The notes under the pieces are model-generated. The model ran no database searches. It was not told where the DNA came from and was given only the letters and a program-made list of their open reading frames with translations. Position numbers and translations under genes: made by a program. Shown here one piece after another: positions 1 through 6,060 of a DNA stretch of 7,622 nucleotides (within the stretch, counting starts at the first letter, position 1; each line of letters begins with the position of its first letter). The DNA is from a bacterium UBA4883 (GTDB lineage: Bacteria; Bacillota; Clostridia; Oscillospirales; Acutalibacteraceae), in the NCBI GenBank assembly GCA_002399225.1, contig DHDF01000012.1, positions 10,428-18,049 of the forward strand. Direction: 5' to 3'.

Positions 1-698
1 CCACCAGCTCCGGCAAAACCACCATGGCAGGCTGGCTTCTGACCACCATACCGAATAACAAGCGTATTTTCACCATCGAGAACGGCTCCCGTGAGATAGA
101 GCTGGTGCGGGAGAAGGATGGACAGGTGGTCAACTCCGTCGTTCACACGCTCACCCGCGACAGCGAAAATGAGCGCCAGCGCATCACGCAGATCAGCCTG
201 CTGGACATTGCCCTCCGATTCAACCCCGACCTGATCTTTGTGGGTGAGATGCGCGGTGAGGAAGCAAATGCGGCGCAGGAGGCGGCCAGAACCGGCGTGG
301 GCGTACTCACCACCATCCACTCCAGCTCCTGCGAGGCCACCTATCGTCGTATGGTCTCCCTGTGCAAGCGCGCCGTGGATATGTCCGACTCGACCCTCAT
401 GGACAATGTGACCGAGGCATACCCGCTGGTGGTCTTTTGCAAGCAGCTCGAGAACAAACAGCGCCGTCTCATGGAGATCATGGAGTGTGAGATCCTGCCT
501 AATGGGACGCGGCGATACAATTCCATTTACCGATACCACATCACCAAGAATCACTACGAAAACAGCAATTACACCATTGAGGGGTACCATGAACGGGATA
601 TGGATATCTCGCAGAGCCTGCAAAGACGGCTGGTCGACAACGGCATGCCGGATACGCAGCTGCAATCATTTCTCAGAAAGGAGGTGGAGACCGCTTGA
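1..698 (+). CDS. cpaF: CpaF/TadA-family (VirB11-like) secretion ATPase, 5' partial
   Basis: Cytoplasmic hexameric ATPase that would power a Tad-type pilus or secretion platform. The frame is open from base 3 (bases 1-2 are the end of a codon) and gives 231 residues to the TGA at 696-698. The Walker A motif TSSGKTT is at nt 3-23, so the ATG at 24 is internal and the true start, with the N-terminal domain, lies upstream of the window. Further family motifs follow in order: IFTIEN (nt 69-86; CpaF proteins usually have TIED here), the Walker B region VGEMRG (nt 240-257) and the His-box TTIHSSS (nt 309-329). The family is usually around 400-500 residues, so roughly half is missing. The C-terminal part after the His-box is intact. 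The gene overlaps the next one by TTGA, which implies translational coupling with the membrane platform genes. Family assignment is strong. Whether it serves a Tad pilus or a conjugation channel is inferred from context. Confidence 0.93.
   Translation, partial: TSSGKTTMAGWLLTTIPNNKRIFTIENGSREIELVREKDGQVVNSVVHTLTRDSENERQRITQISLLDIALRFNPDLIFVGEMRGEEANAAQEAARTGVGVLTTIHSSSCEATYRRMVSLCKRAVDMSDSTLMDNVTEAYPLVVFCKQLENKQRRLMEIMECEILPNGTRRYNSIYRYHITKNHYENSNYTIEGYHERDMDISQSLQRRLVDNGMPDTQLQSFLRKEVETA
676..687 (+). promoter_or_regulatory. Ribosome binding site that sets the TTG start of tadB
   Basis: AGAAAGGAGGTG lies inside the 3' end of the ATPase gene, with its AGGAGG core at 679-684, ten bases before the TTG at 695. 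No in-frame ATG with a comparable site is nearby; the next one, ATG 728, has none. The site therefore supports a TTG start that overlaps the upstream stop codon. Confidence 0.75.
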
Positions 699-1624
699 CC
701 ACATTACTCTTAGTCGCCTGCGCCGGCATGATCGCCGGCGCTTTTCTTATCTTTCGTGTTTCTCCTATGGACTTTACCCAGGGCATCTTCCAGCGGCTGA
801 CCTCCGCGCCAAAAAACATTCGCACAGAGATCAACGAAAGCACGCACCGAAGAAAGAAGTCCTTCCTGCGCCGGGAGATCGAGGATACGCAGGCCATTCT
901 GAATGCAACCGGTAAAGAAGCCCGGTTCCCGGTGATCTGCGCCGCATCCCTGTTGCTGTTCACCATCGGCGCGGCGGTCGCCATTATCATGGGCAACTTT
1001 TTCCTTGTGCCGGTGCTTGCGGTGGGCATGATGTTCGTTCCGTTCTGGTATATCAAGCTGACCGCAGGACATTTCAAAAAGGATGTCGCCGCCGAACTGG
1101 AAACGGCGCTCTCCATCATCACCACGGCATATCTCCGAAGCGAGGACTTCCTAACGGCTGTGGAAGAAAACATCAACTACCTCAACCAGCCGGTCTGCGG
1201 CGTGTTCTGGAACTTCCTGAACAGAGTCGAGCGCGTTGACCCGGACGTGGACGCAGCGCTCGTGGAGCTTCGCGGCTCCATCGACAACGAGGTGTTCCGG
1301 GAATGGTGCAACGCGGTGATGGCCTGCCAGTATGACCGGGGACTTAGGGCCACGCTCACGCCTATCGTCGCAAAGCTCTCAGATATGCGGATCGTCAACG
1401 GCGAGCTGGAAAACCTCGTATTCGGCCCACGGAAGGAATTCATCACCATGGCGGCACTGGTGGTATTGAACGTCCCGCTGCTCAAGTTCATCAATGGAGA
1501 CTGGTACGCGGCGTTGATGCATACCGTCCCCGGCCAGATCGTCCTCGCCGTATGCGCCGGCGCAATCTTCGTTTCCTTTGCTTTTGTTGTAAAGCTGACG
1601 CAACCCATCGAGTATAGGAGGTGA
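695..1624 (+). CDS. tadB: TadB-like inner-membrane platform protein (type II secretion F family)
   Basis: A 309-aa polytopic membrane protein, probably the first of the paired TadB/TadC platform proteins that sit above the ATPase and drive pilin assembly. It starts with TTG, chosen for the AGGAGG site upstream and the TTGA overlap with the ATPase stop. Predicted hydrophobic segments are at about residues 2-20, 78-99, 101-120, 249-265 and 280-300. Between them lies a soluble, mostly helical T2SSF-like domain (about 130-245) containing acidic, Leu-rich segments such as AAELETALSII, typical of this fold. The size fits TadB proteins (around 300 aa). Position directly after a CpaF ATPase and before a second F-family protein is the standard Tad order. 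The gene ends in TGA at 1622-1624, within six bases of the next start. An unusual terminator-like hairpin lies in codons 9-16 and is listed separately. Calling this copy TadB and the next TadC rests mainly on order. Confidence 0.82.
   Translation: MTTLLLVACAGMIAGAFLIFRVSPMDFTQGIFQRLTSAPKNIRTEINESTHRRKKSFLRREIEDTQAILNATGKEARFPVICAASLLLFTIGAAVAIIMGNFFLVPVLAVGMMFVPFWYIKLTAGHFKKDVAAELETALSIITTAYLRSEDFLTAVEENINYLNQPVCGVFWNFLNRVERVDPDVDAALVELRGSIDNEVFREWCNAVMACQYDRGLRATLTPIVAKLSDMRIVNGELENLVFGPRKEFITMAALVVLNVPLLKFINGDWYAALMHTVPGQIVLAVCAGAIFVSFAFVVKLTQPIEYRR
720..748 (+). promoter_or_regulatory. Terminator-like hairpin inside the start of tadB
   Basis: GCGCCGGC (720-727) and GCCGGCGC (734-741) form a perfect 8-bp GC-only stem with the 6-nt loop ATGATC. 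TTTTCTT (742-748) follows at once, which is the layout of an intrinsic terminator. It sits 25 bases after the TTG start, within codons for Ala-Gly repeats of the first membrane segment. It could attenuate transcription when translation is poor, could affect initiation from the weak TTG codon, or could be a by-product of GCC/GGC codons in a hydrophobic helix. The structure is plain in the sequence; its function is not established. Confidence 0.4.
1616..1621 (+). promoter_or_regulatory. Ribosome binding site that sets the GTG start of tadC
   Basis: A perfect AGGAGG at 1616-1621, overlapping the last codons of tadB, lies eight bases before the GTG at 1630. The alternative in-frame GTG at 1621 overlaps the binding site itself, so it cannot be the start served by this site. 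The shorter protein beginning MTFLLFLFG is preferred. Confidence 0.8.
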
Positions 1625-1629
1625 CGGGC

Positions 1630-2502
1630 GTGACATTCTTATTGTTTTTATTCGGATGCGCCCTCGCCGCCGGTCTGTTCTTTATCGCAGCGGATATTCT
1701 GAAACTGCCCCGGCTCTCCACCGAGAAGGCCCTGCTGTTGGCAGGCAAGGCGGAGCATAAGCGGATGAAGTCGCTGGACGCGCTGTTTCTTGGCGGGGCT
1801 ATCAAGCTCTCGAAGCATATCCGCATGGACGAGTATAAACGGGCGCATATGGCGCGGATACTGAACGCGGCGAGTATGGACATGACGCCGGAGGTCTACA
1901 CGGCTTACACCATCGTCAAGCCCTGCGCCCTGCTCCTGCTGACGATCCCGTGCCTGCTCATCTTTCCTCTGCTGGCGCTGGTGGTCGTCGTGCTCACCAT
2001 CCTCACGTATTTTAAGGAATCCCGCAAAGCGGACGAAAAGGTGGCGGAACGGAGGGACAAGATCGATTCGGAGCTGCCGCGCTTTGTGGCCACCATCGAG
2101 CAGGAGCTGGCTTCCAGCCGCGATGTGTTGACCATTCTGGAGAATTACAAGAACCACGCCGGGCCGGAGTTCACCGCGGAGCTCGACGTTCTCACGGCGG
2201 ATATGCGCTCGTCCTCCTATGAGGCTGCGCTGGTGCGCTTCGAGGGAAGAATCGCTTCGCCCATGCTCTCGGATATCACGAGAGGACTCATCGGCGTATT
2301 GCGCGGCGACGACGGACGTCTGTATTTCCAAATGCTCAGCCATGACCTCAAGCAGCAGGAGCTCCAGCGACTCAAGGCAAAAGCGGCGAAGATCCCGCCC
2401 AAGATCCGCGTGTTCAGCTTTATCATGCTGGCCTGCTTCATGCTGACCTATATTGTTGTGCTTGCCATGGTGATCCTTAATTCCATGGCAATGCTGTTTT
2501 AA
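1630..2502 (+). CDS. tadC: TadC-like inner-membrane platform protein (type II secretion F family)
   Basis: A 290-aa membrane protein and probable partner of the preceding TadB-like protein in the pilus or secretion platform. GTG 1630 was chosen because a perfect AGGAGG ends eight bases upstream; the longer reading from GTG 1621 would start on the binding site. Hydrophobic segments lie at about residues 3-20, 95-127 (probably two helices) and 261-287. The soluble T2SSF-like domain is at about 140-260, with the segment ELPRFVATIEQELASSRD (148-165) resembling the conserved helical core seen in TadC proteins. The first part also has a helical stretch (30-85) rich in Lys, Met and Leu that faces the cytoplasm. 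The gene is 13 bases from the next start, so it belongs to the same operon. Length and topology agree with TadC (around 300 aa). Confidence in the F-family call is high; the exact platform role is by analogy. Confidence 0.82.
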   Translation: MTFLLFLFGCALAAGLFFIAADILKLPRLSTEKALLLAGKAEHKRMKSLDALFLGGAIKLSKHIRMDEYKRAHMARILNAASMDMTPEVYTAYTIVKPCALLLLTIPCLLIFPLLALVVVVLTILTYFKESRKADEKVAERRDKIDSELPRFVATIEQELASSRDVLTILENYKNHAGPEFTAELDVLTADMRSSSYEAALVRFEGRIASPMLSDITRGLIGVLRGDDGRLYFQMLSHDLKQQELQRLKAKAAKIPPKIRVFSFIMLACFMLTYIVVLAMVILNSMAMLF

Positions 2503-2515
2503 GGGGGGATCAACT

Positions 2516-2911
2516 ATGTTGAAAAGGCTGAAAGCCGGAAAACCCGGCGAGGGCTACATCGATGTGGTCGTGCTGATCCTCTGCGCCATGCTGGTGATCG
2601 GTTTTGCCGTGAAGGTGCTGCCTGTTTTCATCGCCAAGCACAATCTGGATACTTACGCCACTGAGTTGGTGCGGGAAGCCGAGATCACAGGGCAGGTCGG
2701 CAACGCCACCAGTACCCGAGCCGAGATCCTGTCGGAGCGCCTGGGCATCTCGCCGAAAGTGAGCTGGTCAAGAACCGGGCAAATCCAGCTCAATGAGGAA
2801 GTGACGGTCACGGCAACACTGAAGATGGACATCGGCTTCGGGGGGCTTGGCTCCTTCCCGGTGAATCTGACAGCGCAGGCGACAGGCAAATCGGAGGTGT
2901 ACTGGAAATGA
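2516..2911 (+). CDS. DUF4320-type TadE/pseudopilin-like protein
   Basis: A 131-aa protein with a short basic leader, one hydrophobic N-terminal segment (about residues 14-38) and an extracytoplasmic domain ending SEVYWK. This is the architecture of type IV pseudopilins of the TadE kind, and the sequence matches my recollection of the DUF4320 family found beside TadB/TadC genes in clostridial mobile elements. The leader ends in KPGEGYID: a Gly at 11, then an acidic residue (Asp16) five positions on, which resembles a prepilin peptidase site with its +5 acidic residue. No prepilin peptidase gene is in the window. The C-terminal half is predicted to be beta-rich, with alternating hydrophobic residues and a Gly-rich turn GFGGLGSF. 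The start ATG 2516 has a purine-rich site AAGGGGGGA (2501-2509). The gene overlaps the next one by ATGA. The likely role is a minor pilin or pilus adaptor; processing is inferred. Confidence 0.75.
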   Translation: MLKRLKAGKPGEGYIDVVVLILCAMLVIGFAVKVLPVFIAKHNLDTYATELVREAEITGQVGNATSTRAEILSERLGISPKVSWSRTGQIQLNEEVTVTATLKMDIGFGGLGSFPVNLTAQATGKSEVYWK

Positions 2912-3537
2912 GCAGGATTACTCCCTACCCCCTCCGCATTGTCAAATGCGCCAAAGATGCGATCCACAAACCGGTAAAAAGGCTGGTGGTTCAGAACGGA
3001 AAACGGCATCCTCTGCTGAAGGGCAAGCGCGGCGACGGATTTCCGATGACCATCGCCGTGACGCTCTGCTTGCTGCTCATTTTCTGCGGCATTTCGGAGT
3101 ATTTCCGTGTGACCATCATCGTCCAGGGCGTCCGGGACGCTGTGCAGCAGTCGGTCATCAGCACGATCAACGACAATTTCGACGACGTCTATCACGCCGT
3201 CCGCGAGGGCTATGCGGCGGGATACGCACCGACTGATGATGAATCCTGGGCGGAAAGCCTCGATACCGGCAATATATACGGTCAGTTGACCGCCACCCTC
3301 GGTCTGACCTCCACCGGTACGGATTCCTATTCGAGCTATGCCGGGGATAAACTGAAGTACACGATTTCATGCCTTTCCGTGACCCTTTCCAACAACGGTC
3401 TGGCCAGCGGCGAGAGCGAGGGTTATCTGGCGGACGCGGCGCTGGTGCTGGAAGTGCCGACAAGCTTCGCGTGGTCCGTACTGCCGCCCCTGCGAATGCA
3501 GCTTCGGGTTCAGGCAAAATATCTTCCGAAGTTTTGA
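2908..3537 (+). CDS. Second pseudopilin-like single-pass exported protein (209 aa)
   Basis: The gene overlaps the previous one by ATGA and has GGAGGTG at 2893-2899, ten bases before its ATG. The product has an unusually long basic N-terminus (about 1-42), a membrane segment at about 47-62, and an extracytoplasmic part of about 145 residues. Just after the membrane segment is a helical stalk (about 66-100), as in TadE/TadF/TadG-type minor pilins, followed by a Ser/Thr/Gly-rich, probably beta-rich region. The motif RGDGFPM directly before the membrane segment parallels GEGYID in the upstream protein, suggesting both use the same membrane-insertion or processing route, although the +5 position here is Met rather than an acidic residue. 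Only two cysteines lie beyond the cytoplasmic leader: Cys60, within the membrane segment, and Cys155 in the outer domain. I do not recognise a specific named family. Operon position after TadC and the DUF4320-like gene makes a minor pilin or stalk component the best guess. Confidence 0.6.
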   Translation: MSRITPYPLRIVKCAKDAIHKPVKRLVVQNGKRHPLLKGKRGDGFPMTIAVTLCLLLIFCGISEYFRVTIIVQGVRDAVQQSVISTINDNFDDVYHAVREGYAAGYAPTDDESWAESLDTGNIYGQLTATLGLTSTGTDSYSSYAGDKLKYTISCLSVTLSNNGLASGESEGYLADAALVLEVPTSFAWSVLPPLRMQLRVQAKYLPKF

Positions 3538-3555
3538 AAAACTTTGAAATATCAA

Positions 3556-3584
3556 TAGACTTTCGCATTCTTCTATGGTAGGGT
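3556..3584 (+). promoter_or_regulatory. Possible extended -10 promoter before the stalk-protein gene
   Basis: In the 96-nt gap after the pseudopilin operon, TAGACT (3556-3561) and TAGGGT (3579-3584) are separated by 17 bases. The -10 hexamer is preceded by TATGG, fitting the TRTGN extended -10 element common in Firmicutes. The -10 hexamer itself is a poor match to TATAAT. It is the best candidate in the gap, but weak. It would allow the stalk protein to be expressed separately from the platform genes. Confidence 0.3.
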
Positions 3585-3633
3585 GCGAATTAGAGGGATA
3601 ACCACAGAGAGCAGAAAAAGGAGGCAAAACTCT

Positions 3634-4179
3634 ATGAAAGATAAGACAAAACGCACATGGTTGATCGTTCTGGGATCGCTGGCCTGCGTGGTACTGGTTG
3701 TAGTGATCGCGGGACAATTCGGCAGCAAGTGCGCCGTCGATCCCGCGCCGGGAACGCCGTTGTCTTCTGAAACCTCGCCGCAGGTGACCATTGAAACGGA
3801 AACGCCCAGCGTCCAGATCTCGGAGAGTTCAGCAAGCGAGACTTCCGATCCCAGCACGGGCGCGGACAGCGAAGGCACGGAGCAGACAATCCAGGCAGAC
3901 CCCGTGAAGCCGGAAACGCCGGAAAAACCCACAACCGTCGCGGACGACCACACCGGCGAGGATGTGCCGCAGGAGGAACGGAACGCGGAAACGCCGCCAA
4001 CTTATACAAAGGAACAGACCACGGTGACAGAGCCGTCCGAGCCAGAGGCCGGGAGCACGAATTCAGGCGGGCAGGTTTATGTGCCGGGATTTGGATATGT
4101 GGATAATGACGGCGGCAATCAGGTGGTTGAGGACAACAGCATCTATGAAAACGGAAACAAAATCGGAAGCATGGGCTAA
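3634..4179 (+). CDS. Membrane-anchored protein with Thr/Glu/Pro/Ser-rich stalk (DUF6550-like tail)
   Basis: A 181-aa protein with a basic N-terminus, one membrane segment (about residues 9-28), then a long disordered stalk (about 34-145) made almost entirely of Thr, Glu, Pro, Ser, Ala and Asp, and a short Gly/Asn-rich end module (146-181) containing VYVPGFGYV and IYENGNKIG. ATG 3634 was chosen because AAAGGAGG (3617-3624) lies nine bases upstream; an in-frame GTG at 3583 lacks a good site and overlaps the proposed promoter. The N-terminus is not a convincing lipoprotein signal, because Cys18 is in the middle of the hydrophobic run. I recall the C-terminal module from clostridial proteins annotated DUF6550 near conjugation genes, but that is memory and not a search. 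The stalk could span the cell wall and present the small end module outside, perhaps as a tether for pilus or channel parts. The function is unknown. An intrinsic terminator follows 16 bases after the stop. Confidence 0.75.
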   Translation: MKDKTKRTWLIVLGSLACVVLVVVIAGQFGSKCAVDPAPGTPLSSETSPQVTIETETPSVQISESSASETSDPSTGADSEGTEQTIQADPVKPETPEKPTTVADDHTGEDVPQEERNAETPPTYTKEQTTVTEPSEPEAGSTNSGGQVYVPGFGYVDNDGGNQVVEDNSIYENGNKIGSMG

Positions 4180-4195
4180 AAGCCCCGCTTCTCAG

Positions 4196-4223
4196 GCGCA
4201 GCCGAAAGGCTGCGCTTTTTCTT
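4196..4223 (+). terminator. Intrinsic terminator after the stalk-protein gene
   Basis: GCGCAGCC and GGCTGCGC pair perfectly (8 bp) around a GAAA tetraloop and are followed by TTTTTCTT. This is a textbook Rho-independent terminator. It lies between the stop at 4179 and the ribosome site at 4226, so transcription of the next gene needs either read-through or a promoter that is not obvious in the 16 bases left. It probably sets a lower or separately tuned level for the downstream genes. Confidence 0.85.
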
Positions 4224-4239
4224 CGAAAAAGGAGGCGCC

Positions 4240-5997
4240 ATGAAAAGAATCTTCACGATCTTTCTCTCCGTGTTGCTCCTGCTATCCGTCGCTGTACCCG
4301 CCTTCGCAACAGGAGATCCGAACATCGACGGCGGAGGTGGCGGCATGGGCGAAGGCAGTTCCTCAAGCTATTGGAACCCAGGTATGGACGGCGTCCGCGT
4401 TTCCGTGGTAAACGCGGAGACACACGCTGTCGTCGGAAGCGTTATTGATCTGACCAACCAGAATCCCGGTACTTCTCTTGTCCATTTTGGAAAAGTATGC
4501 AAGCTTTCCTATAACGGGGGACGCTCGCTTTCGCCGAAAGTCGGTGGATACAGTTGCATTCACCCCTCGCAATCATTTCCGCGAATTATTTCATCCGGCT
4601 CTTTTCCTGCGAGCATCAACGCCATCCGTAGTTATTTCACAGACGAGCAGACGATACGAGGGATCTCCGGATATGTTGGGATTGATTTTGAAACACTTGT
4701 TGGCGGCAAGTATAAAATCGTCATTGAGCCAATCGCGTATTTCTTTTTCAACGGCTTGCAATACGCCATGACCGCCACGGAAGCCGCTCTCTACGATCAG
4801 CAGGTCAACGGCGGTCTGCGGGCCAAGATGCTCTCGCTGACGCACAAAAACCTTCCGCTGGCTATTTTCCTGGAAAAGGCCGACCTCGGATATCCGGCTT
4901 GGAGCGGCAGTACAACGCAGAAGGTCAGTAATTCCGATATCATTTCAGCCCTCGGCATCGGTGTTGTGCGTTTTAACGACATGACGGAGTCACCTGTGAC
5001 GAATTCCTTTGATTACGAGTATCGCATAGACACCGACGTCATAACTTCGGTGGAGGTCAGCGGCGGGCAGTCCGATCCGGATAATCCTGTCAGCGTACGA
5101 TTCAACATCCAGGGTACGACCTATACTGTGAGCAATGTCTACTATCCGGACGGTGACAGCCAACTGGTTTGGGTGCGGTGGCACACGCCGACCGAACCCT
5201 GTGTCATCACAATTGATGTGTCCGTGACGGGAGGCGGTTCGGCGCAGAGCACCGTCGTCTGCAACATCACCGATTTTGCCGGTAAAGATCCGCCTAATCC
5301 CATTGCCACGGACAGAAACGACGCCTACGCAGCCAGCCCTGTGCCGACCAACGTGGAAGCAACCTCGGCAAGCTGGGGCATTTGGTCTCCGCGTTGGCAC
5401 GAAAATTGGGAATGGGTGCCCAACTGGGAAAAATGCTGGCACACGGATCACTGGACCGACGCGGACGGAAAGAGTCATACGGATCATTGGTATCACTGGG
5501 TGGATCGCGGTTGGTGGGAAGATCACGGCTGGTGGGAGTTTGACTGGAACGGCTATACGGCAACGCTGAACGCGCAGATGGACATGACCCCGGACGATAA
5601 ATCTCCCGCCGCGACCGGCAATACCACCAAGAGCGGCTACGGCGTTCAGGAAAACGTGACCGCCCATGTTCGCACCAACCAGTCTGCTGCGGTCACCGCC
5701 GCACAAAACGCCGTGACCTACTTCCCGGAGTTCGGCTACCAGACCTACTGGCGGCTGCTGGATCCGACGATCATCGGAAAAGGCTCCTCGTTCGCATTCA
5801 GACAGAACCGGTATTCCACCTATAACCGTCGCACCCATTTCACGCCAATCTGGTTCCCGGACGGCGCATATACGCCCTACACCTGGCTCCTCGACTGCTG
5901 GACGCCCGCGGGGATGCTCAGCATGAATCTCACGGACAGCATCACGATCCGAGGCAACCTGTGGGAGGAATGGCATATCGCCCCGGCAAACCCGTAA
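4240..5997 (+). CDS. Large exported protein with a Trp/His-rich segment, unknown function
   Basis: A 585-aa protein starting at ATG 4240 behind AAAAAGGAGG (4226-4235; spacing of four bases is short). Residues 1-23 form a clear Sec signal peptide, with likely cleavage after AFA at 21-23. After it come a Gly/Ser-rich linker (31-43) and a long region (about 50-260) with no motif I recognise. Residues 270-346 are beta-rich and Ig-like in character, with Cys321 and Cys341 as a possible disulfide pair. Residues 379-436 hold 15 Trp and 7 His in 58 positions, including two HTDHW copies and two GWWE copies. A final domain (about 465-585) is rich in aromatic residues. There is no LPXTG motif or C-terminal membrane anchor, so it should be released or held by partners. 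The mature protein has six cysteines. Placed between a stalk protein and a VirB2-like pilin, it is a candidate adhesin or tip component of the apparatus. That role is only inference; I do not recognise the family. Confidence 0.8.
   Translation: MKRIFTIFLSVLLLLSVAVPAFATGDPNIDGGGGGMGEGSSSSYWNPGMDGVRVSVVNAETHAVVGSVIDLTNQNPGTSLVHFGKVCKLSYNGGRSLSPKVGGYSCIHPSQSFPRIISSGSFPASINAIRSYFTDEQTIRGISGYVGIDFETLVGGKYKIVIEPIAYFFFNGLQYAMTATEAALYDQQVNGGLRAKMLSLTHKNLPLAIFLEKADLGYPAWSGSTTQKVSNSDIISALGIGVVRFNDMTESPVTNSFDYEYRIDTDVITSVEVSGGQSDPDNPVSVRFNIQGTTYTVSNVYYPDGDSQLVWVRWHTPTEPCVITIDVSVTGGGSAQSTVVCNITDFAGKDPPNPIATDRNDAYAASPVPTNVEATSASWGIWSPRWHENWEWVPNWEKCWHTDHWTDADGKSHTDHWYHWVDRGWWEDHGWWEFDWNGYTATLNAQMDMTPDDKSPAATGNTTKSGYGVQENVTAHVRTNQSAAVTAAQNAVTYFPEFGYQTYWRLLDPTIIGKGSSFAFRQNRYSTYNRRTHFTPIWFPDGAYTPYTWLLDCWTPAGMLSMNLTDSITIRGNLWEEWHIAPANP
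5440..5490 (+). repeat. Two HTDHW-coding repeats in the exported protein
   Basis: The 15-base units at 5440-5454 and 5476-5490 both encode His-Thr-Asp-His-Trp (residues 401-405 and 413-417) and differ only at two His third positions (CAC versus CAT). The seven-residue spacer TDADGKS resembles a calcium-binding-loop-like turn, but nothing further supports metal binding. The synonymous differences argue for conservation of the amino acids rather than a fresh DNA duplication. Confidence 0.6.
5509..5544 (+). repeat. Imperfect 18-base tandem repeat coding GWWE units
   Basis: Bases 5509-5526 and 5527-5544 encode GWWEDH and GWWEFD (residues 424-435) back to back. They sit at the end of the Trp-rich segment of the exported protein, just after the HTDHW pair. 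This suggests that part of the segment grew by small duplications that then drifted. Confidence 0.55.
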
Positions 5998-6009
5998 GCA
6001 AACACACAA

Positions 6010-6040
6010 GGCCCCCGAGAATCCTCGGCGGCCATTTTAT
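6010..6040 (+). terminator. Probable weak intrinsic terminator after the exported-protein gene
   Basis: Starting 12 bases after the TAA, GGCC-C-CCGAG pairs with CTCGG-C-GGCC around an AATC loop: nine base pairs with one C/C mismatch (6010-6033), followed by ATTTTAT. The stem is strong but the T tract is short and interrupted, so partial termination is more likely than full. It separates the exported-protein gene from the VirB2-like pilin gene. Confidence 0.55.
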
Positions 6041-6060
6041 AACGAAAGGGTTAAAAGTTT

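Noticed and set aside
24..26. ATG 24 as the start of the ATPase gene
   Set aside because: The same frame continues upstream through a Walker A motif (nt 3-23), so the gene begins before the window.
1553..1564. 12-base perfect palindrome TGCGCCGGCGCA near the end of tadB
   Set aside because: It has no loop and no clean T tract directly after it, and it arises from Cys-Ala-Gly-Ala codons in a membrane helix; no regulatory role is supported.
1648..2343. 231-codon minus-strand frame opposite tadC
   Set aside because: Its Gln/Arg/His-rich composition is typical of an antisense shadow of GC-rich coding DNA, and it shows no domain.
3634..3732. Lipoprotein signal in the 181-aa stalk protein
   Set aside because: Cys18 is in the middle of the hydrophobic run with a poor lipobox (SLAC), and Cys33 is preceded by Lys; a plain membrane anchor fits better.
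4990..6009. Long open frame (339 codons) on the minus strand opposite the 585-aa exported-protein gene
   Set aside because: It lies wholly opposite a gene with a clear signal peptide and binding site, its product has Arg/Pro/Val-rich shadow composition with no motif, and all neighbours run on the + strand.
6038..6043. TATAAC as a -10 element before the VirB2-like gene
   Set aside because: No acceptable -35 lies 16-18 bases upstream; that position is inside the GC-rich hairpin.
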